From Phycisphaerae bacterium (GTDB taxonomy: Bacteria; Planctomycetota; Phycisphaerae; Sedimentisphaerales; Anaerohalosphaeraceae), in contig JACZKQ010000074.1 of NCBI GenBank assembly GCA_014859965.1, positions 62,001 through 126,000 of the forward strand: 64,000 nt of DNA, written 5' to 3'. This document shows positions 61,501 through 64,000 of the stretch, piece after piece. Position 1 is the first letter of the stretch, and each line of letters starts with the position of its first letter. Below the pieces are notes generated by a model, which was not told where the DNA came from, did not search any database, and saw only the letters and a program-made list of their open reading frames with translations. The position numbers and the translations under genes were made by a program.

Positions 61501-64000
61501 GACATTGTCGGTGAGATCATCGAGCGCGGCGGATCGCTCCAGGCCACCGGAGCCATCGTGATCAATGTCTCCGGCGGCGCAACTTCGAAATTCCTCCTCC
61601 GCCAGACCAGCTTCATAAAGACCGACGCCGAGGCCGTCACCGAAAACATTGCCTATCCGGGCGCTTTCAGTTCAATTGTGATTACAGCTGACAGCGGCGT
61701 CACCGTCTACGGTGTCATTCAGGCCCTGGACCCTGCCTCAGACGTCACGCTCAATTCCGGCCGCGACCAACTGCTCATTGCCGGCTACACCGAGGCCGGC
61801 GATCAGCTCGTTCTCGTCGGCGCCAATTCGCTCTCCTCTGCCGACATCAGCGTCCTCCTCACCAAGCTGCTCTACGAAACACGAACCGTCGAAGTGATGA
61901 CGACGGCGGCCGCGTCAGGTACGTTCACCATGGACGCCAACGGCCAGCTCATCGACGACTATGGCTTCCTGATCGCCAAGAACGCCTCCGGTCACGTCAT
62001 CGTCGACGCCTTCGGAACGCCCGCACTCCTGACTGATTCGCAGGGCCACTACATCCTCGGCGGCATGCCCATATACATCGCATATGACGACACCCGTGCG
62101 CCCTTCTACGTCGACAAGGAAGGCTATCGGCTTACCGAATACTTCGAAATGATCGCAGGCAATCCGCTGCCTGCTAACGGCCGCCTCACGTCCAGTGTGA
62201 TGCTCAACCTGCGGCTGGACAACGGTCTTGGAACGGTCATCGACGGCCCCAACGTCGTGATCAGTGCCGCCGCCACCGCCGCCTTCACGTCGCCGGCCCA
62301 GTTGATCAACCACATCAACGCGGTGCTCGACGCCGGCCCGTTCGCGGCGATTAGCGTTCTGGAACGCGGCGGCATGCTTGTCCTGACCGTCGTCGGTTAC
62401 GAAATTGAGATCGAAAGCGCCTCCCTCAATCTCGCCCAGTTGGGCCTCCAGACCCGCGAGACCACCGTGCGTTTCTTCCACGTTGACGCCGGCGGCCAAC
62501 TGCTCGACGCGTCCGGCCTTGTGGTGAACGGCCGCGGCATGCGTCTGGACGCAAGCGGCAACCTCGTCAACGCATACGGCTATCGCATCGACGAATACGG
62601 CAACTTCATCAACCAGTACGCCGAGGCGATCAACGCCTACGGCGACCGCGTCGACCAGTATGGCAATCTCATCGCCGACGACCATGTCACACTCATCGAC
62701 AGCGAAGGCTATAGGATCAACGCCGGCGGCCTGCTCCTCAACGCCTCCGACGGCCTGCTCAACGGCGTCGGCGCCCGCCGCACCGCCGTCGAGATCGCAG
62801 GCATCCATTACCTCGCCGACCGCTGCGGCAATCTCGTCAGTTCCGAAGGCGAGCTGATCCGTCGAATCGACAGCACATGGTACCTGATCAACGACCGCGG
62901 CGAACTCGTCGACGCAAGCGGCGTGCCCGTCGTTGGCTTCCAGATGCCCGCCGAGGCCCAGGGCACGCCGGTCGTCGTCGACCCGCTCACCCTTGAGCAG
63001 CCGGTCCACGTCGGCCCGCGATGGAACCACGGCGGCATTCAGCCCGGCAACGGCTTCAAGACCACCACCGGCAAGGTCCTCATCGACCTGCCCGCCCGGC
63101 TAAGCGGCGGCACACTGAACGCCACCGGCCCCACCGGCGAAATAACCATCACCGGCGACAAGGCCATCTACCTCTACGGCATGGTTGGCCGTGTATATCT
63201 CAACGACGGCGCCGACTCGGCCGCCGCTGTCGATGTCACCCAGGTACACATCCAGTCCATCTCGGACATCTACCTCTGGACCGATGCACTGGTCAACGCC
63301 CGCAACATTATCGACATGACCGCCGCCAACATCTGGGGCCGCGACGAGAGCGTCACTATTGCCCGCCACCCGTATTCCCAGGTCCGCCTGACCGCAACCG
63401 GCACGGGCCCGGATTCCGGCAGAATCTACATCGCCCGCAGTGAAATCTATTACTTCCGCGCCTACGTCGCCGCCCAGGGCCTCGTCGAACTCAACGGCTA
63501 TGACGTCGGCATCTACGGCACCGTCGCCGTCGAAGGCGCCGCCCTGAACGATTCCCCTGCCTCGCCGCACTCGCGCGTCGCAATCAATGCCGACCGCAAC
63601 ATCCTCGTCCGCGGCGAGATCCTCGCCGCCGGTGACGCCGCCCTCAACGCCGGCCTTGCCGATCCCACTGGCAGCATTATCGTCTCCGCCGAAGGCAAAA
63701 TCGCCGCCGGCCGCAATTCCGCCGTCAGCGGCAACATCACCCTCGACGCCCCCGGCGAAGTCATCCTGCTCGCCTGGGACGACACTATGAACGACGCCCT
63801 CCAGTTCGCACCCGCCTACGTAACCTACGAGCCCGTCTACGTCGACGTGGTCACCGGCTACCGCAGGGTCGAGGCCGGCTTCATTCTCCGGCCAGTCGTC
63901 CATTGGATTCCCACCATCACCACCGAACAGACCGGCTTCGACGAAGTTAAAGTCGGCAGCGAATTCGGCAGCGTCGAGGCCCGCCTCTTCCAGGACGGCT
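34561..64000 (+). CDS. Giant modular surface-type protein (LEPR-XLL/RTX type), 3' end outside window
   Basis: One reading frame runs from ATG 34561 to the window edge without a stop: at least 9,813 codons. Upstream the frame is closed by TAA at 34507, so the start is well placed. N-terminal residues 33-41 read LEDRLLLSA, the LEPR-XLL-type signature of giant planctomycete proteins. In order: beta-rich module (about residues 180-460); super-module 1 (521-3560) containing a huge 11-residue repeat array (about 881-2580); super-module 2 (3561 to about 4850) with a shorter array; further beta modules and EF-hand-like loops; RTX nonapeptides (about 5553-5673); filamentous-haemagglutinin-like repeats (about 5680-6800); flagellin-IN-like domains (about 6800-8550, one more near 9200); mixed beta-helix; and Tyr-Gly heptads near 9310-9410. 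Likely a calcium-binding adhesin or matrix protein; export route unknown. Codon use becomes increasingly C-ending toward the 3' end. Confidence 0.9.
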   Translation, partial: MNPLRGIWSSVRNRRLARGHFSPKTPRFTVEQLEDRLLLSAVCQVEQELLGPLSAHRNAASSTIEMQVTSGAVAAAEGDPSGAAHSAIDPLFHIPETQQDAKASIGNVTQAEQDGVDEDKASEPGPGPGLVLLLTVAGDEALTSEQTGSCRNEPDCLGGFEQQGIVEQLTETLRAPHGPPGGDLISVLLVDSAEAGKLVHVEASGQFDVTIRLNAEDSSVIEIFDNNGRGVLARYAVDDIDSVILIGGPDSSDTVLIDLSTPFSLAGGVHFVGGEGGYDRLTVSGASELSAEFSDLADEGGRLIVAGAEIDLTVAYSGLEPFVYLRDFGAVVNAGSFRYGNSPDILNVGSFTQAAGATLEIEIGGYSPGPGTPLNNGFDQINVAGAAALSGTLKISLVNGFIPSLGDTFDFLTSGSVNGRFSHVTGPFGFGDSNLYFEVVEHADRLQLRVAELPTGTALHTTTAATGRMETALQQLADLSDRLLRDLVLSDLKIRGENVAGTGVTLDQLFDLSSYLDVGPTLDAYAAPLLVLGSQVDFDIADFLNYLRTNWLDNLMGGNACDIAFSGMTYTGTYNSVTRIQLEFSGASSYGKRIPVGLSQSVYGIGPAYTEMEATINVAFAFELSLGWGDSTGATYGFKVTQLDMDASLNSMDVIFPLMIGGLEAAAGHPRHAAGSVDLGVHLDLAYQNGGSGRYVVTYDPVGDAVSAVNVSLPIYASLAGVDINQGAEARINIAGHMYLVSEGGRGSTDVSASSANLASFIPFVNLRVSDIQDKLESLRDEFLATVAVSDSFNVAIPFIDASLADVIDLGAAFDLGVLSKLDFGQMHSLQDFVAAVTAAGLLAPGEAVTYDPASRTLAIPLDFDIDLGGLSLRDLDVLGRITLSVLAEAGLIQIGAYVDPDNLLDNGYATLAALWAAGVLNVDSVANWTGINTAALIDSGIAGNAALVALGLIGAGNLVELDDLIDKGLVTLGDLAEARLITPSSLAASLGFIRDINLAATNIADLGIDLTSHASIADLVNLDDLLDSGLATLESLFDAGLLDLGDINLDSLGINDLIGSGIASLQELVDAGLLAATDFLSSALVNISDLLTATAITLGDLVTAGLIDAAGFAQNTVIGVGAFFSSGLATLAQVLDAALVDVDDFVDITLTSASLISNALATQFELNFNHLIDGLGNVSLHALVNSGVVTLRELVQKGLVAAGNLSLPSFSLSDLFTSGIAGIAQLVGNSLLDAADLVRSRLNLERLLSSGLASVNDLVNNNLIGQADLLVDAIDIPGLIESGLADLGDLARESLIGPAQMAIDELLASDIGTRAASLLTSIQGNGGLIGPGSIIDLDALLANSPIKLHHLIYFGIIDHNDVRPLGDVDADALGQSHILDEGLLNRYTPAELVAMGYLTIGDLIELGQLKRADLADLPPADLDLFGFSRSLIEALDALGLVLHGDGIALANLLSATKVTIADLLRFGLIGTDDLSVDLSPVLLKDIFVQGTVKRSSLLISDVLERAALETYVAQNAQGRKVVAVGDLITSGLATLADLIRYGLLTALDFDLAAASVSENDLLAAGLVTQNKLDNNGLVQDGSPDFVNVSDLVRLGLVTLKDLAGVFTGVQLHLQTSQLREADILAANVVGINLLDAAGLGQVNVDLEGLFGIGLVGEDDLLAAGLVNASDFWKTSVVTLRQLVDAGLVDTSDLAANGVVDLDVLLQSDVVGAQYLADQGLDADGDGYVLIEDFLLDAYGTFAELVRRGLLRRDKFLNKVFEQSILEAITVLNDVMELVPLFENDRLDRYVHLGSVGLDTLLGSILYDVTLAEYVAAEFVDVYDFENIDLAVADLEAAFAVDIDDAYVTTIPLYSLIALDLNAVTLVDLIDAGYVTAGDLASPGVQLDIVALERSDLFEAGDLNNYISAHAIYLYDLIGEVFIGDLVTLGLLDASDLIVRNLGQLERMVADGLLDKNSFVDKAISAAALNANGIVTTADLNAFNLVSGGTVLLQRLLASGLVSLEQLIGAGFADENDLTRAALGIAVDRIHASDILDRALIEAHTLIIGADSDKVFLNGATSLLSSGIATLRELIKKGVVNPSHLDAAATVDKDELIARGLARLSDLIAGGLIAASDIAPASSVFDLERLDRTGALRLSSLRSLDQMIALGLVTAAEVDGLGSLGVADLVGSGLVTASDLVDSGLLGTHVDLAALLDSGLVTIDQLKAAGLDNRSGRVELAGLLDAVALGVTLGELQAAQIVPASVDVDALIDSGLVTLLKLVEGGVDKAALLATAFAGSVTITESQLVAAGLFDPMVNIVDLADSGLATISSLVGAGLVAATIDTAELILLNLVTGEQLVQAGLITQGQLNSHNFPSVSTVSLINARLHAGDATSHIMTVADLAANGFFSANIDRGSLIASGLVTNSQLNARGLTGNPINPRLLIVSGLVTARQLETAGLIDSAINKNSLIAESGLTESQLVEAGLLSGVIDPQGIVNEGWVTLAALEGAGLIREPLIVRSDLDALGTVDYDVLNLGWLEIELLINAGVVDATDQVDLDDLLYIEIASLGRPMLNVADLVRRGLIDATDLDGYDLDLFGLTGHTVSLAGDYGLSLTGLISNAEAELAATVSGAFDLLIDVDGQPGGATEGQVVWSIRDFTLTATVAYDVFDIDVPARLGFIGVVLADVPGVDNLVRVSLTRTVVLDSDGNLGTTNDRTFTLDEILSNDFDAIVSAALTGEATAVLRGMTVNTGLGGLGVAHGAEIRFEVEDLGRSKSDSDYVTLEMSDIPGMFRVYEYLRLEDLMATILRARNYVLQAFDQLPFFVTDPNSPIYELLKDVTIPIINKSPGELLGLLDTINNAVDRVQRALLDPDNDLQALIGLVMEKLGLDINLDSDIFSVSIAAGVLVMTLKLEEEFEETVPFDFDLAAFAGLVGGLPGLEGISDLVAIAGSGEINVKAFGRVMIQAGVDASGRNEALPIDVFLFDWDEGLGTGTRVDAGFKLLARNISLNFEVFDSIGLRTNDEGLNYDRDGMGGPDGVLYTTELTIDADGNATTNPELIDPDDKSDFVTVAFVLDQQPGTGITDDGRYRFNETLLGDNVNFTGVDGGFELFMPLTIEVFGTEIDLTTPLWIRTNPAYNTATNEGLEQIFRHMFDVNPGPHDPVIIDAPNIVDELGNLVDSVIRGLLEDLAGFIGDLKQQLLDSSFFDFEIPGTGRSINSFFEEASAADNGLAGVDTATGVAAFLDVDTYVFAYLETIHWIGTHSVADGGVSIADIWNGLGAFLRDHWMVTLPGIGSQGNPGFFTVDSAGDELNIAVNIPWTISDTISIDLGTDLDAVGLEFDAALNFAFNISTGLSFDFTVDLAGESSAFNFNEFFFDAAVNATGIDLGVGYGSVNISTNAAGTASLRLGGSVYMHDGSFTFNHAHNKAGTTTFQNSISLSLPFYVMALELGSLSFADTDFYDGVLDPGFDVDLRDIGGILTEAAYLVLDWLGQEINDVKGDLVPIYAPNGTVISDGNEYLTQTIPGTDISLNRILGFDSLLNLGQYIRHYLRPALSDSGFVRDYSIPLGNPAAAGETGANYYSPDGPTLGGFFQYLEANWIPTLGGQAGGLAWDPIMDGDDIVGIDITFTQDFPFTRTVGLNFGEEVDSIGLRVDGDMEMNLDVIIDLAMGLSFNWLTDEIDFDIDHLIFQGHAAVDNVVVGASIGPLRVSLGSETGQKGRLSLDLGAEISYIDGVVDFFPTLNTATEQNNYIDVQVPIYASLGDVNFGAGGNPPRLLLSGTIFPAAGGPALSFSHENMEQLLDFSDFNLGSLISIIQSTLDWLSDLSGSDFMSYEVPVINKTLGELFDFATTFSDRIMSRIDFERIRSVQDFIDEFVGAGILPAGMNVVYDSVSRTLRLPVSFDFNLNDFNLRNLQNLGDIDYAQLLSMGAIDPDAMLDKDTVLDGLLSMVVTPLRELARWELIGPDFFNPGTTISISEMVSLGLIEAGALPGTSISLANLLDSTAVNVSLTDLFDYDLLSAANFAANKLLDFDDLMGSRLITLNDLLSLGVTLYGRDRVTMVTNPADAAFVSLTSLLSKRAYSLADAISMGFLSQSEFNLTGTILSIAGLETAGLITAGALASLGTPTISLGDLLSSSLVSVSLTSLINAGLVGRANLTDLAQVAARNLGFNGFDLYGLVDLGMISQSHITSFEYDFFRIENLPINFGFDLGGVLEMGTTATIDARVTVEAGFEWVIDFDGITGTEGLQFLINNARLAGRASLDVEDLEFLARLGFIELTAGGPGTDSGVHLFAEAVITLDEDGDINTTNDRQFSFTDLITGGLIDHFLFDFTGFGEARLRSLDIHPNIPGLNEAGLNAMEISITIPDFLNWDVVEVITQGEATAQQIQQHLDQDHVVIIIPNFSDAFNVRNMDFAAIIEAIRTGVEFLESALEDTSFYNAQIPIINRRVSDAFEFVEDLLDKVELAARDPAAVLQEVEDIIERALGIHDNNTLPSNQQTFALTLDGGDVLKIHIQWDKFLSDFLTEEYMNLSFSFNLGDMIGIFGGSLGSGWDFINQLVSAGADISWDAYVEMTIDIGIDFGDILSGDIDFFLYDFDDHGTAGASDDTGTRVTIGLKVEGTNLELMFNPFDIGVKNGSAHLGLLTYDNGHNYYTPGARVTSADFATFTLGIDQQSGGSDDGRFYLFSESIANNFTYDLVGGFDIYLPLEIPLLSVDPLHVYTNNDPTTGWGDGALLEALRRLAGSGSAGPDAVIVDLPSITLPDFDLMSILNDPSYILDGIDWALGMLQDGMSSSFAQDIPLIGDKLNKAANFLRDIRVGFLADLRARLNGPGAAIEFIRDSMWDVFGPGNLNIITDADGNGLIEKKDIRVGWYDAEGILLKIWKEGETVPRDGYIYDSNGNHLSGATEVPTGGFRVHADADAIQFDIPLGGLVFGTGIDIPLNIDVPGFGLQVDGGFAVEMRWSYDFGFGLSLEDGFYMSTNDLDNPSDPELEVEIAAFLDGEPLNNAAVTPFYAEGKLLFFILSVEDIDRDEGRAGFQPSGVFGFLELDIMGDAQTGRMTLNHLISSPITDVFDINFGIEATLNLTMTLDIGGVGLPRLKADFVADWAWDLDNGAGEPEFGLYNLRIEIGTFITDVLKPITDRISDILSPFKPIVDVLLTDIDGLGTFVDPPNLLGLINLIARTLGYSELPESFFYAVKSIIDIALEVDSMIGTDGEILLGDILGLGTNNVTARQAQSSLPSQLQSFMDRITSESTGQRASTGVQSGGSSTDRGGFKIVDYILDISNWMKLITGGDAILFTYEMPYLEYELNFRQQIASIPIGPVVLNLYAVGGFSIGADLGFGYDTYGIKRAIQTGNWWEAFDGFYIADWGITSGVEKDELTFGIEIGLEASIWALLVEAGLGGVVGFEAGLDLQDINDDGRIRISELITMWNYTGNDAPGGLLNIINLHGRVYFEAYVFVDVGISIPFVGKIMSRVVDWTIFDITLAEWEYNAPKVQPVLAHADGDTLILHTGKRAGEREYLDTQDGGEHFTLTGNASSINVAYGDWNWTYTGSFTKVIADGGAGNDVFDASGLSGVAVEFDGGPGDDRLTAGSGAAARLIGGVGNDTLNAANAIGTVYIDGGDGDDKITGGSSASATNVLLGGNGDDRITGGDGDDFITGGPGADSLTGMGGMDTYYFGPGFGEDRFRDIDGDTILDMSAVGDNMTVNISDTSISISTPNEELRVGRSKVTHLILGTGVDTILISSLPERTMVIEDTGGASTYTFTLGRNSSNKQDGVISIVDHDTAFDEVILQNLIGMQMDPNLPDILTINDHEIRNGREVIRWTDDVEKFTLICQESQINEQGVTTFHPRDLTIISTVPGGSNMGASDLYISARNLTIRPAVNGGAMHFAGDNIVIEVVEDVVLDSSVHATGDFDITADSIGSQYGSSNPLVVDSADTVGTIDHEIDAHDMDWHIRVSSLCVNVQINAINNGRLNVYTANEAAEAYISLYEDITSGSGDNRDNLGGGTMRFVAQGVVNLYGGMRFLGAGSHLVLAGDNIYNHTYAMSNRIQTTVGGLTVLTRTEGVLAGSEIVIEETDSLVIYGLTDIPDSPNAAPVGVSSAHGIISITLFGVDARLTLDTGSIITRDPGKDITLRADDFDFLSGPVERDPDPDRPRGGVIGTGKLTIVTSHAEHFLLGTAAEHPMGNDWTYIREMYPAFTAYPWHVGGNFTGEGSDATYDDDGSLFANTVHLSTRDLSAIKEGFTLITIGDNSTYRMIFGDAMDAQIVKMDGRPRVRDSSFRDNVVFNADRIFIEGEVEAQAHLGDPLVVVQMNTERLHIKSKNINAPLGGMDSGITGDYLDLFGITQRMIVDGWVITNNGDIKVDIQGAGETYVSPMMTDVLDNSKRLNNFIQGVQGILRTNKDGGVIEIITRNSVVLEGRSYVYGDSARITILPGTFFELVQIAGGMYAPGDNSLIHIEAPGAVYINGEILAGAEWRGGVKVKVAEGADVVITTPHELRIYGAITSTDVMQLEGRIDWNYNDRDAVDASIHLTGQLTSLADNSLLRLEGPDDIIIEGSIFVRGKNSGLLIDSGQRVKFATSFVEVEDGIDIFGRGQTADLDLLDQTGNPLVSSVLVEATAVITSFQNGSNINITGAYDVDIFGSIVAGGAIGPMGVTWAGVDSQATIIAGQQVYLDSGVLASDTVTLIGGLAGPDDLSLDPAGVDHRISVVITTAGGITAAGRTSDGSHGLVYIYGESGVEMMGHIYSGANKSLLFDAEGNLIKEIIDWSTSVGGDVIIESPGQVFIGGWAENERNQVALAGDVDLYFQDGGGTPLGMITITAAMTAGNDRLSDLIAQIQAALDPVFGGAINVHARDNRVIFSGDNPFVLTASSVNVTLLGLPGGNVTANEVVPNAEYTAPAAYAAAAAAQQVTLVVRKGNGSAWGQITFTVAAGTTLQEVVNQLNQELDNSILNDFRVASDAGRLVFSNAYDFQLDAASSNLGVLGMTDVGSGTVASTRAASTYEIRAINSLFGEVLVTGGYIAAKHEIHLRNVDTAEHPYTGPNIGVRIQGSSEITTHVDYSFIDIQSKYDAEIEGHLIAGGKVVNTRDAETGGYIGSELIDFGTAAAHTEIRITAEHQVRIGTTLRAGGKIHITGGDDPFEGDPNDIFNFTDTSVLLYGSSLLETWGENSRIILDGPDAIKVLTPTHFEEIEPDVWVKGDLARIVAEGTFMQQGYLPVDVTFHMWKRVGDSEFSEWITIPAIDLGNDAALIAFIQMVFNGSTHFSSIDDHFEISYEGRYFMMTAHGFDFAILADSNNIDLLGLAPVTSSVKYYPQARLVADVPLPTTGQLVADVTLDIRMVNLMGGTITGSVTITAASTATNATLADLIADINAALDAGAFAPIDAVLSDGKLMLTSLGYEFEVLDTSRHINLLGLRGVWETIEYRELSELLASGAVPTTGQLVRDVVLVIRIDEVDLDDILLGAVTITAASTSDNATLVDLIADINAALDTAEVPRYTGTHFGDYIHAENRAGTLVLIGTHDFKVKSASRNAALLGLTRGVDLNASYVLFDAYVRAQAAPTSPVLSVPVTLQIAITDTAGVRDISAVVAVDAANGTLSDLAEDVNAALLLAGAGDIIVSVDGGRLVFRSLYDFTIKNTSLNAARLGLIVVALGNNATSVRAPSVYEVAAANPLPSMGVLAEDVVLEIKATDTDDITTTAFVTILRIDSLGNLSVDDLAGLVAARLQAAGFDITVSNASGRLLFASDTVDIEIAAHSKAADLLGLFNVAAGTAEHSSRALSVFELVADDNLVTTGILADNIAFNVVMSTIDPNDDPARLSPNLSMPDAITGHRENVIYGTVIVYRADTLDNAAATNAESLNNLIDDINAAFVRGGFREIKASLDESGSIVFSSARAFELDVEHTVLRAEAEIPSPVLDSNVRLDIRIELPGGTYTASVVIARDVTNNSNEDLWKDISSALKSLLPADWIQVRLVGNYVEFYSRYGFMVERTSVNANLLGLAAVTSDSDAAGIRLEPASNAFVPGFTGIQAGAQIAVRPPIVHRVTPVNSMVNGVLSDNIVLRLFINGAAYVGTVTIAAAATDGTQTGTAANAGIADLVDDINRALNAAAVPDHPGMHFGDLITVRDERGVLVFVSSHNFTLNSQAGDNLDQLGFAVGMFNSTLSTPDFEVQANVDLPANGILTADVALVVAIDNGAGGLWTSTVLVEQSQTAANTGLSDLLLDIENAFIQAQVFDGTVATGAWASQFITVTWRAGRLVLASSRPFTIDGDASINSAQIGFTAVGPGSDAVAAQPAPAHELAPFDVAAGRRVPLPASRGLAQDVVLDLRVYDTYPNPISEYTVTISAALTADNTSIADLINDINSMLPTNVRAMNDNGFIVFESGYKFQIEYKSVNETLLGLTAMPHGEDIEANRSSNSGVLTEDVTLVIWVNLGTQKIVGEVTIAAADTADNKIGGRIMDLVLDIQTALNTASYVNLANEPYTDDFGNDPVTVGGVADPIIRVKLKNGKILFTSQYYFRILADFPNPSGTGFLESVNAALLGLDMVADETDVESSRPFNIIAAAAGSEVIFGSVGNPVGSLYIAGSVLSDHQITLVEGPDTDLDLDWSALLQTVNGPIVLDLGDNGFLKGDLIAGGSQGDVILTARDTLTLNGHILAGRNVLISAGHTATSPGADSVTISPTAWLRTHSPSAIAQRIRIDGYNNVIVNGPIGSLQTDDPRMAGDVLIDSQNGDIVVTRESGWIETAGRIVLTAEDIAIDGVIKNAAASAPAPAGEPLPEHYEVVISPSATLTLTGDVDAVGSILISVPTDFTLVGQIEAGGMETFHFITEERGFLNGGHERVRIVAPNIAINGGTGVEGADGTDADTSPYLSEGQTYLHGASVVASGLVQLVTPGGIDISSASTVVVRHDNGLIELDAPYVDILGALYAGADPNRVQMGELPGFTWRGEQARILITADQIVTIGGDDQATDLDVVNGDADIVGEIIERGGSLQATGAIVINVSGGATSKFLLRQTSFIKTDAEAVTENIAYPGAFSSIVITADSGVTVYGVIQALDPASDVTLNSGRDQLLIAGYTEAGDQLVLVGANSLSSADISVLLTKLLYETRTVEVMTTAAASGTFTMDANGQLIDDYGFLIAKNASGHVIVDAFGTPALLTDSQGHYILGGMPIYIAYDDTRAPFYVDKEGYRLTEYFEMIAGNPLPANGRLTSSVMLNLRLDNGLGTVIDGPNVVISAAATAAFTSPAQLINHINAVLDAGPFAAISVLERGGMLVLTVVGYEIEIESASLNLAQLGLQTRETTVRFFHVDAGGQLLDASGLVVNGRGMRLDASGNLVNAYGYRIDEYGNFINQYAEAINAYGDRVDQYGNLIADDHVTLIDSEGYRINAGGLLLNASDGLLNGVGARRTAVEIAGIHYLADRCGNLVSSEGELIRRIDSTWYLINDRGELVDASGVPVVGFQMPAEAQGTPVVVDPLTLEQPVHVGPRWNHGGIQPGNGFKTTTGKVLIDLPARLSGGTLNATGPTGEITITGDKAIYLYGMVGRVYLNDGADSAAAVDVTQVHIQSISDIYLWTDALVNARNIIDMTAANIWGRDESVTIARHPYSQVRLTATGTGPDSGRIYIARSEIYYFRAYVAAQGLVELNGYDVGIYGTVAVEGAALNDSPASPHSRVAINADRNILVRGEILAAGDAALNAGLADPTGSIIVSAEGKIAAGRNSAVSGNITLDAPGEVILLAWDDTMNDALQFAPAYVTYEPVYVDVVTGYRRVEAGFILRPVVHWIPTITTEQTGFDEVKVGSEFGSVEARLFQDG
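34657..34683 (+). other. LEPR-XLL-type N-terminal signature
   Basis: Residues 33-41 of the giant protein read LEDRLLLSA, preceded by a basic N-terminus and PRFTVEQ. This short motif sits at the N-terminus of many giant planctomycete proteins and is thought to act in export or surface targeting. No classical signal peptide hydrophobic core precedes it. Confidence 0.75.
36121..37200 (+). repeat. Beta-rich module preceding array 1 (super-module copy 1)
   Basis: This region of about 360 residues contains FLNYLRTNWLDN, VSLPIYASLAGVDI, VAIPFIDASLADVIDL, SLQDFV and YDPASRTLAIPLDFDIDLGG followed by LSLRDL. Each block recurs in the same order in 45241-46260 (FFQYLEANW; VQVPIYASLGDVNF; YEVPVINKTLGELFDF; SVQDFI; YDSVSRTLRLPVSFDF). 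The match is clear by eye, including the position directly before a leucine-rich array. Confidence 0.75.
37201..42300 (+). repeat. Large array of an 11-residue leucine-rich repeat (array 1)
   Basis: About 1,700 residues are built on an 11-residue (33-bp) unit resembling D-L-V-x-A-G-L-V-T-x-x, usually as pairs separated by a variable third unit, giving a 30-40 residue higher-order period. Examples: DLLDSGLATLESLFDAGLL, DLVTAGLIDAA, ELVQKGLVAAGNL, DLVGSGLVTASDLVDSGLL. Dozens of units occur. Gly-Leu at fixed positions looks like a helix C-cap and Thr/Asp a helix N-cap, suggesting short helices stacked as an alpha-solenoid. One EF-hand-like loop (DADGDGYVLIED, 39724-39759) interrupts it. I know no named family that fits. 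Confidence 0.8.
39724..39759 (+). other. EF-hand-like calcium loop inside array 1
   Basis: The 12 residues DADGDGYVLIED fit the DxDxDGxVxxxD pattern of a calcium loop, with acidic residues at 1, 3, 5 and 12 and Gly at 6. It sits in the middle of the repeat array, where it could act as a calcium-dependent hinge. Confidence 0.55.
42361..42860 (+). repeat. Post-array module with DG-TTND motif, copy 1
   Basis: The region following array 1 contains LLIDVDGQPGGATEG and VVLDSDGNLGTTNDRTFTLD. The same blocks follow array 2 (47,161-47,640: WVIDFDGITGTEG; ITLDEDGDINTTNDRQFSF). The Asp-rich loop may bind calcium. Confidence 0.7.
45241..46260 (+). repeat. Beta-rich module preceding array 2 (super-module copy 2)
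   Basis: Second copy of the module at 36,121-37,200, with the same ordered blocks (FFQYLEANW; VPIYASLGDV; VPVINKTLGELFDF; SVQDFI; YDSVSRTLRLP). It is followed by a short leucine-rich array. Confidence 0.72.
46261..47100 (+). repeat. Short array of the 11-residue leucine-rich repeat (array 2)
   Basis: About 280 residues of the same repeat type as array 1: ELARWELIGPDFF, EMVSLGLIEAGAL, GLETAGLITAGAL, DLLSSSLVSVSLTSLINAGL. It lies in the equivalent position of the second super-module and is about one sixth the length of array 1. Confidence 0.75.
47161..47640 (+). repeat. Post-array module with DG-TTND motif, copy 2
   Basis: Second copy of the 42,361-42,860 module: WVIDFDGITGTEG, then ITLDEDGDINTTNDRQFSF, LITGGLIDHF. 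It follows array 2, keeping the module order of copy 1. Confidence 0.7.
49093..49128 (+). other. EF-hand-like calcium loop
   Basis: DADGNGLIEKKD fits the canonical EF-hand loop (acidic 1, 3; Asn 5; Gly 6; Ile 8; Asp 12), located in the middle of the giant protein. Confidence 0.6.
50779..50814 (+). other. EF-hand-like calcium loop
   Basis: DINDDGRIRISE fits the EF-hand loop with Asp 1, Asn 3, Asp 5, Gly 6, Ile 8 and Glu 12. It lies about 440 bp before the RTX repeats. Confidence 0.65.
51217..51580 (+). repeat. RTX calcium-binding nonapeptides
   Basis: About eight units of the GGxGxDxLx type: GGAGNDVFD, GGPGDDRLT, GGVGNDTLN, GGDGDDKIT, GGNGDDRIT, GGDGDDFIT, GGPGADSLT, followed by GMGGMDTYYFG. 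Such repeats fold into a beta-roll on binding calcium, typically in secreted adhesins and toxins. Confidence 0.93.
51600..54960 (+). other. Filamentous-haemagglutinin-like beta-helix region
   Basis: About 1,120 residues of short beta-strand repeats typical of right-handed beta-helices: VVLDSSVHATGDFDITADSI, NLYGGMRFLGAGSHLVLAG, RIFIEGEVEAQAHLGDPLVV, YINGEILAGAEWRGGVKVKV, VDIFGSIVAGGAIGP. The recurring G-x-I-x-A-G and V-x-I-x-G steps support this. Family assignment is by pattern only. Confidence 0.65.
54961..60220 (+). repeat. Tandem flagellin-IN-like domains
   Basis: Approximately 13 divergent units of 100-150 residues start near 54,961, 55,261, 56,194, 56,521, 56,861, 57,235, 57,575, 57,925, 58,300, 58,700, 59,080, 59,480 and 59,810. 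Each follows the plan: a strand with L-x-x-D-V-x-L, then VTITAA-x-T-x-x-N-x-x-L-x-D-L-I-x-D-I-N-x-A-L, a loop, G-R-L-V-F-x-S, F-x-I-x-x-x-S and N-x-x-L-L-G-L. Good examples are LADLIADINAALDAG and GRLVFRSLYDFTI. The plan resembles the flagellin hook IN motif. Region 55,572-56,193 contains intervening beta-helix sequence. Confidence 0.75.
61924..62070 (+). repeat. Short Tyr-Gly heptad tract
   Basis: FTMDANGQLIDDYGFLI, followed by similar D-x-x-G steps (VDAFGTPALL; DSQGHYIL), forms a small tract related to the longer heptad array at 62,485-62,790. Confidence 0.55.
62150..62460 (+). repeat. Isolated flagellin-IN-like domain
   Basis: One further unit of the flagellin-IN-like plan: NPLPANGRLTSSVMLNLRL, PAQLINHINAVLDAGPF, GGMLVLTVVGYEIEIES, SLNLAQLGL. 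It is separated from the main array by about 1.9 kb of beta-helix-like sequence and lies between the two heptad tracts. Confidence 0.7.
62485..62790 (+). repeat. Seven-residue Tyr-Gly repeat array
   Basis: About 12 units of a heptad with D/N at position 3 and Gly near position 6: RLDASGN, LVNAYGY, RIDEYGN, FINQYAE, AINAYGD, RVDQYGN, LIADDHV, followed by weaker units. The DNA is not perfectly periodic, so it is old or under selection. It somewhat recalls YD repeats of Rhs proteins but the spacing differs. Confidence 0.7.
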
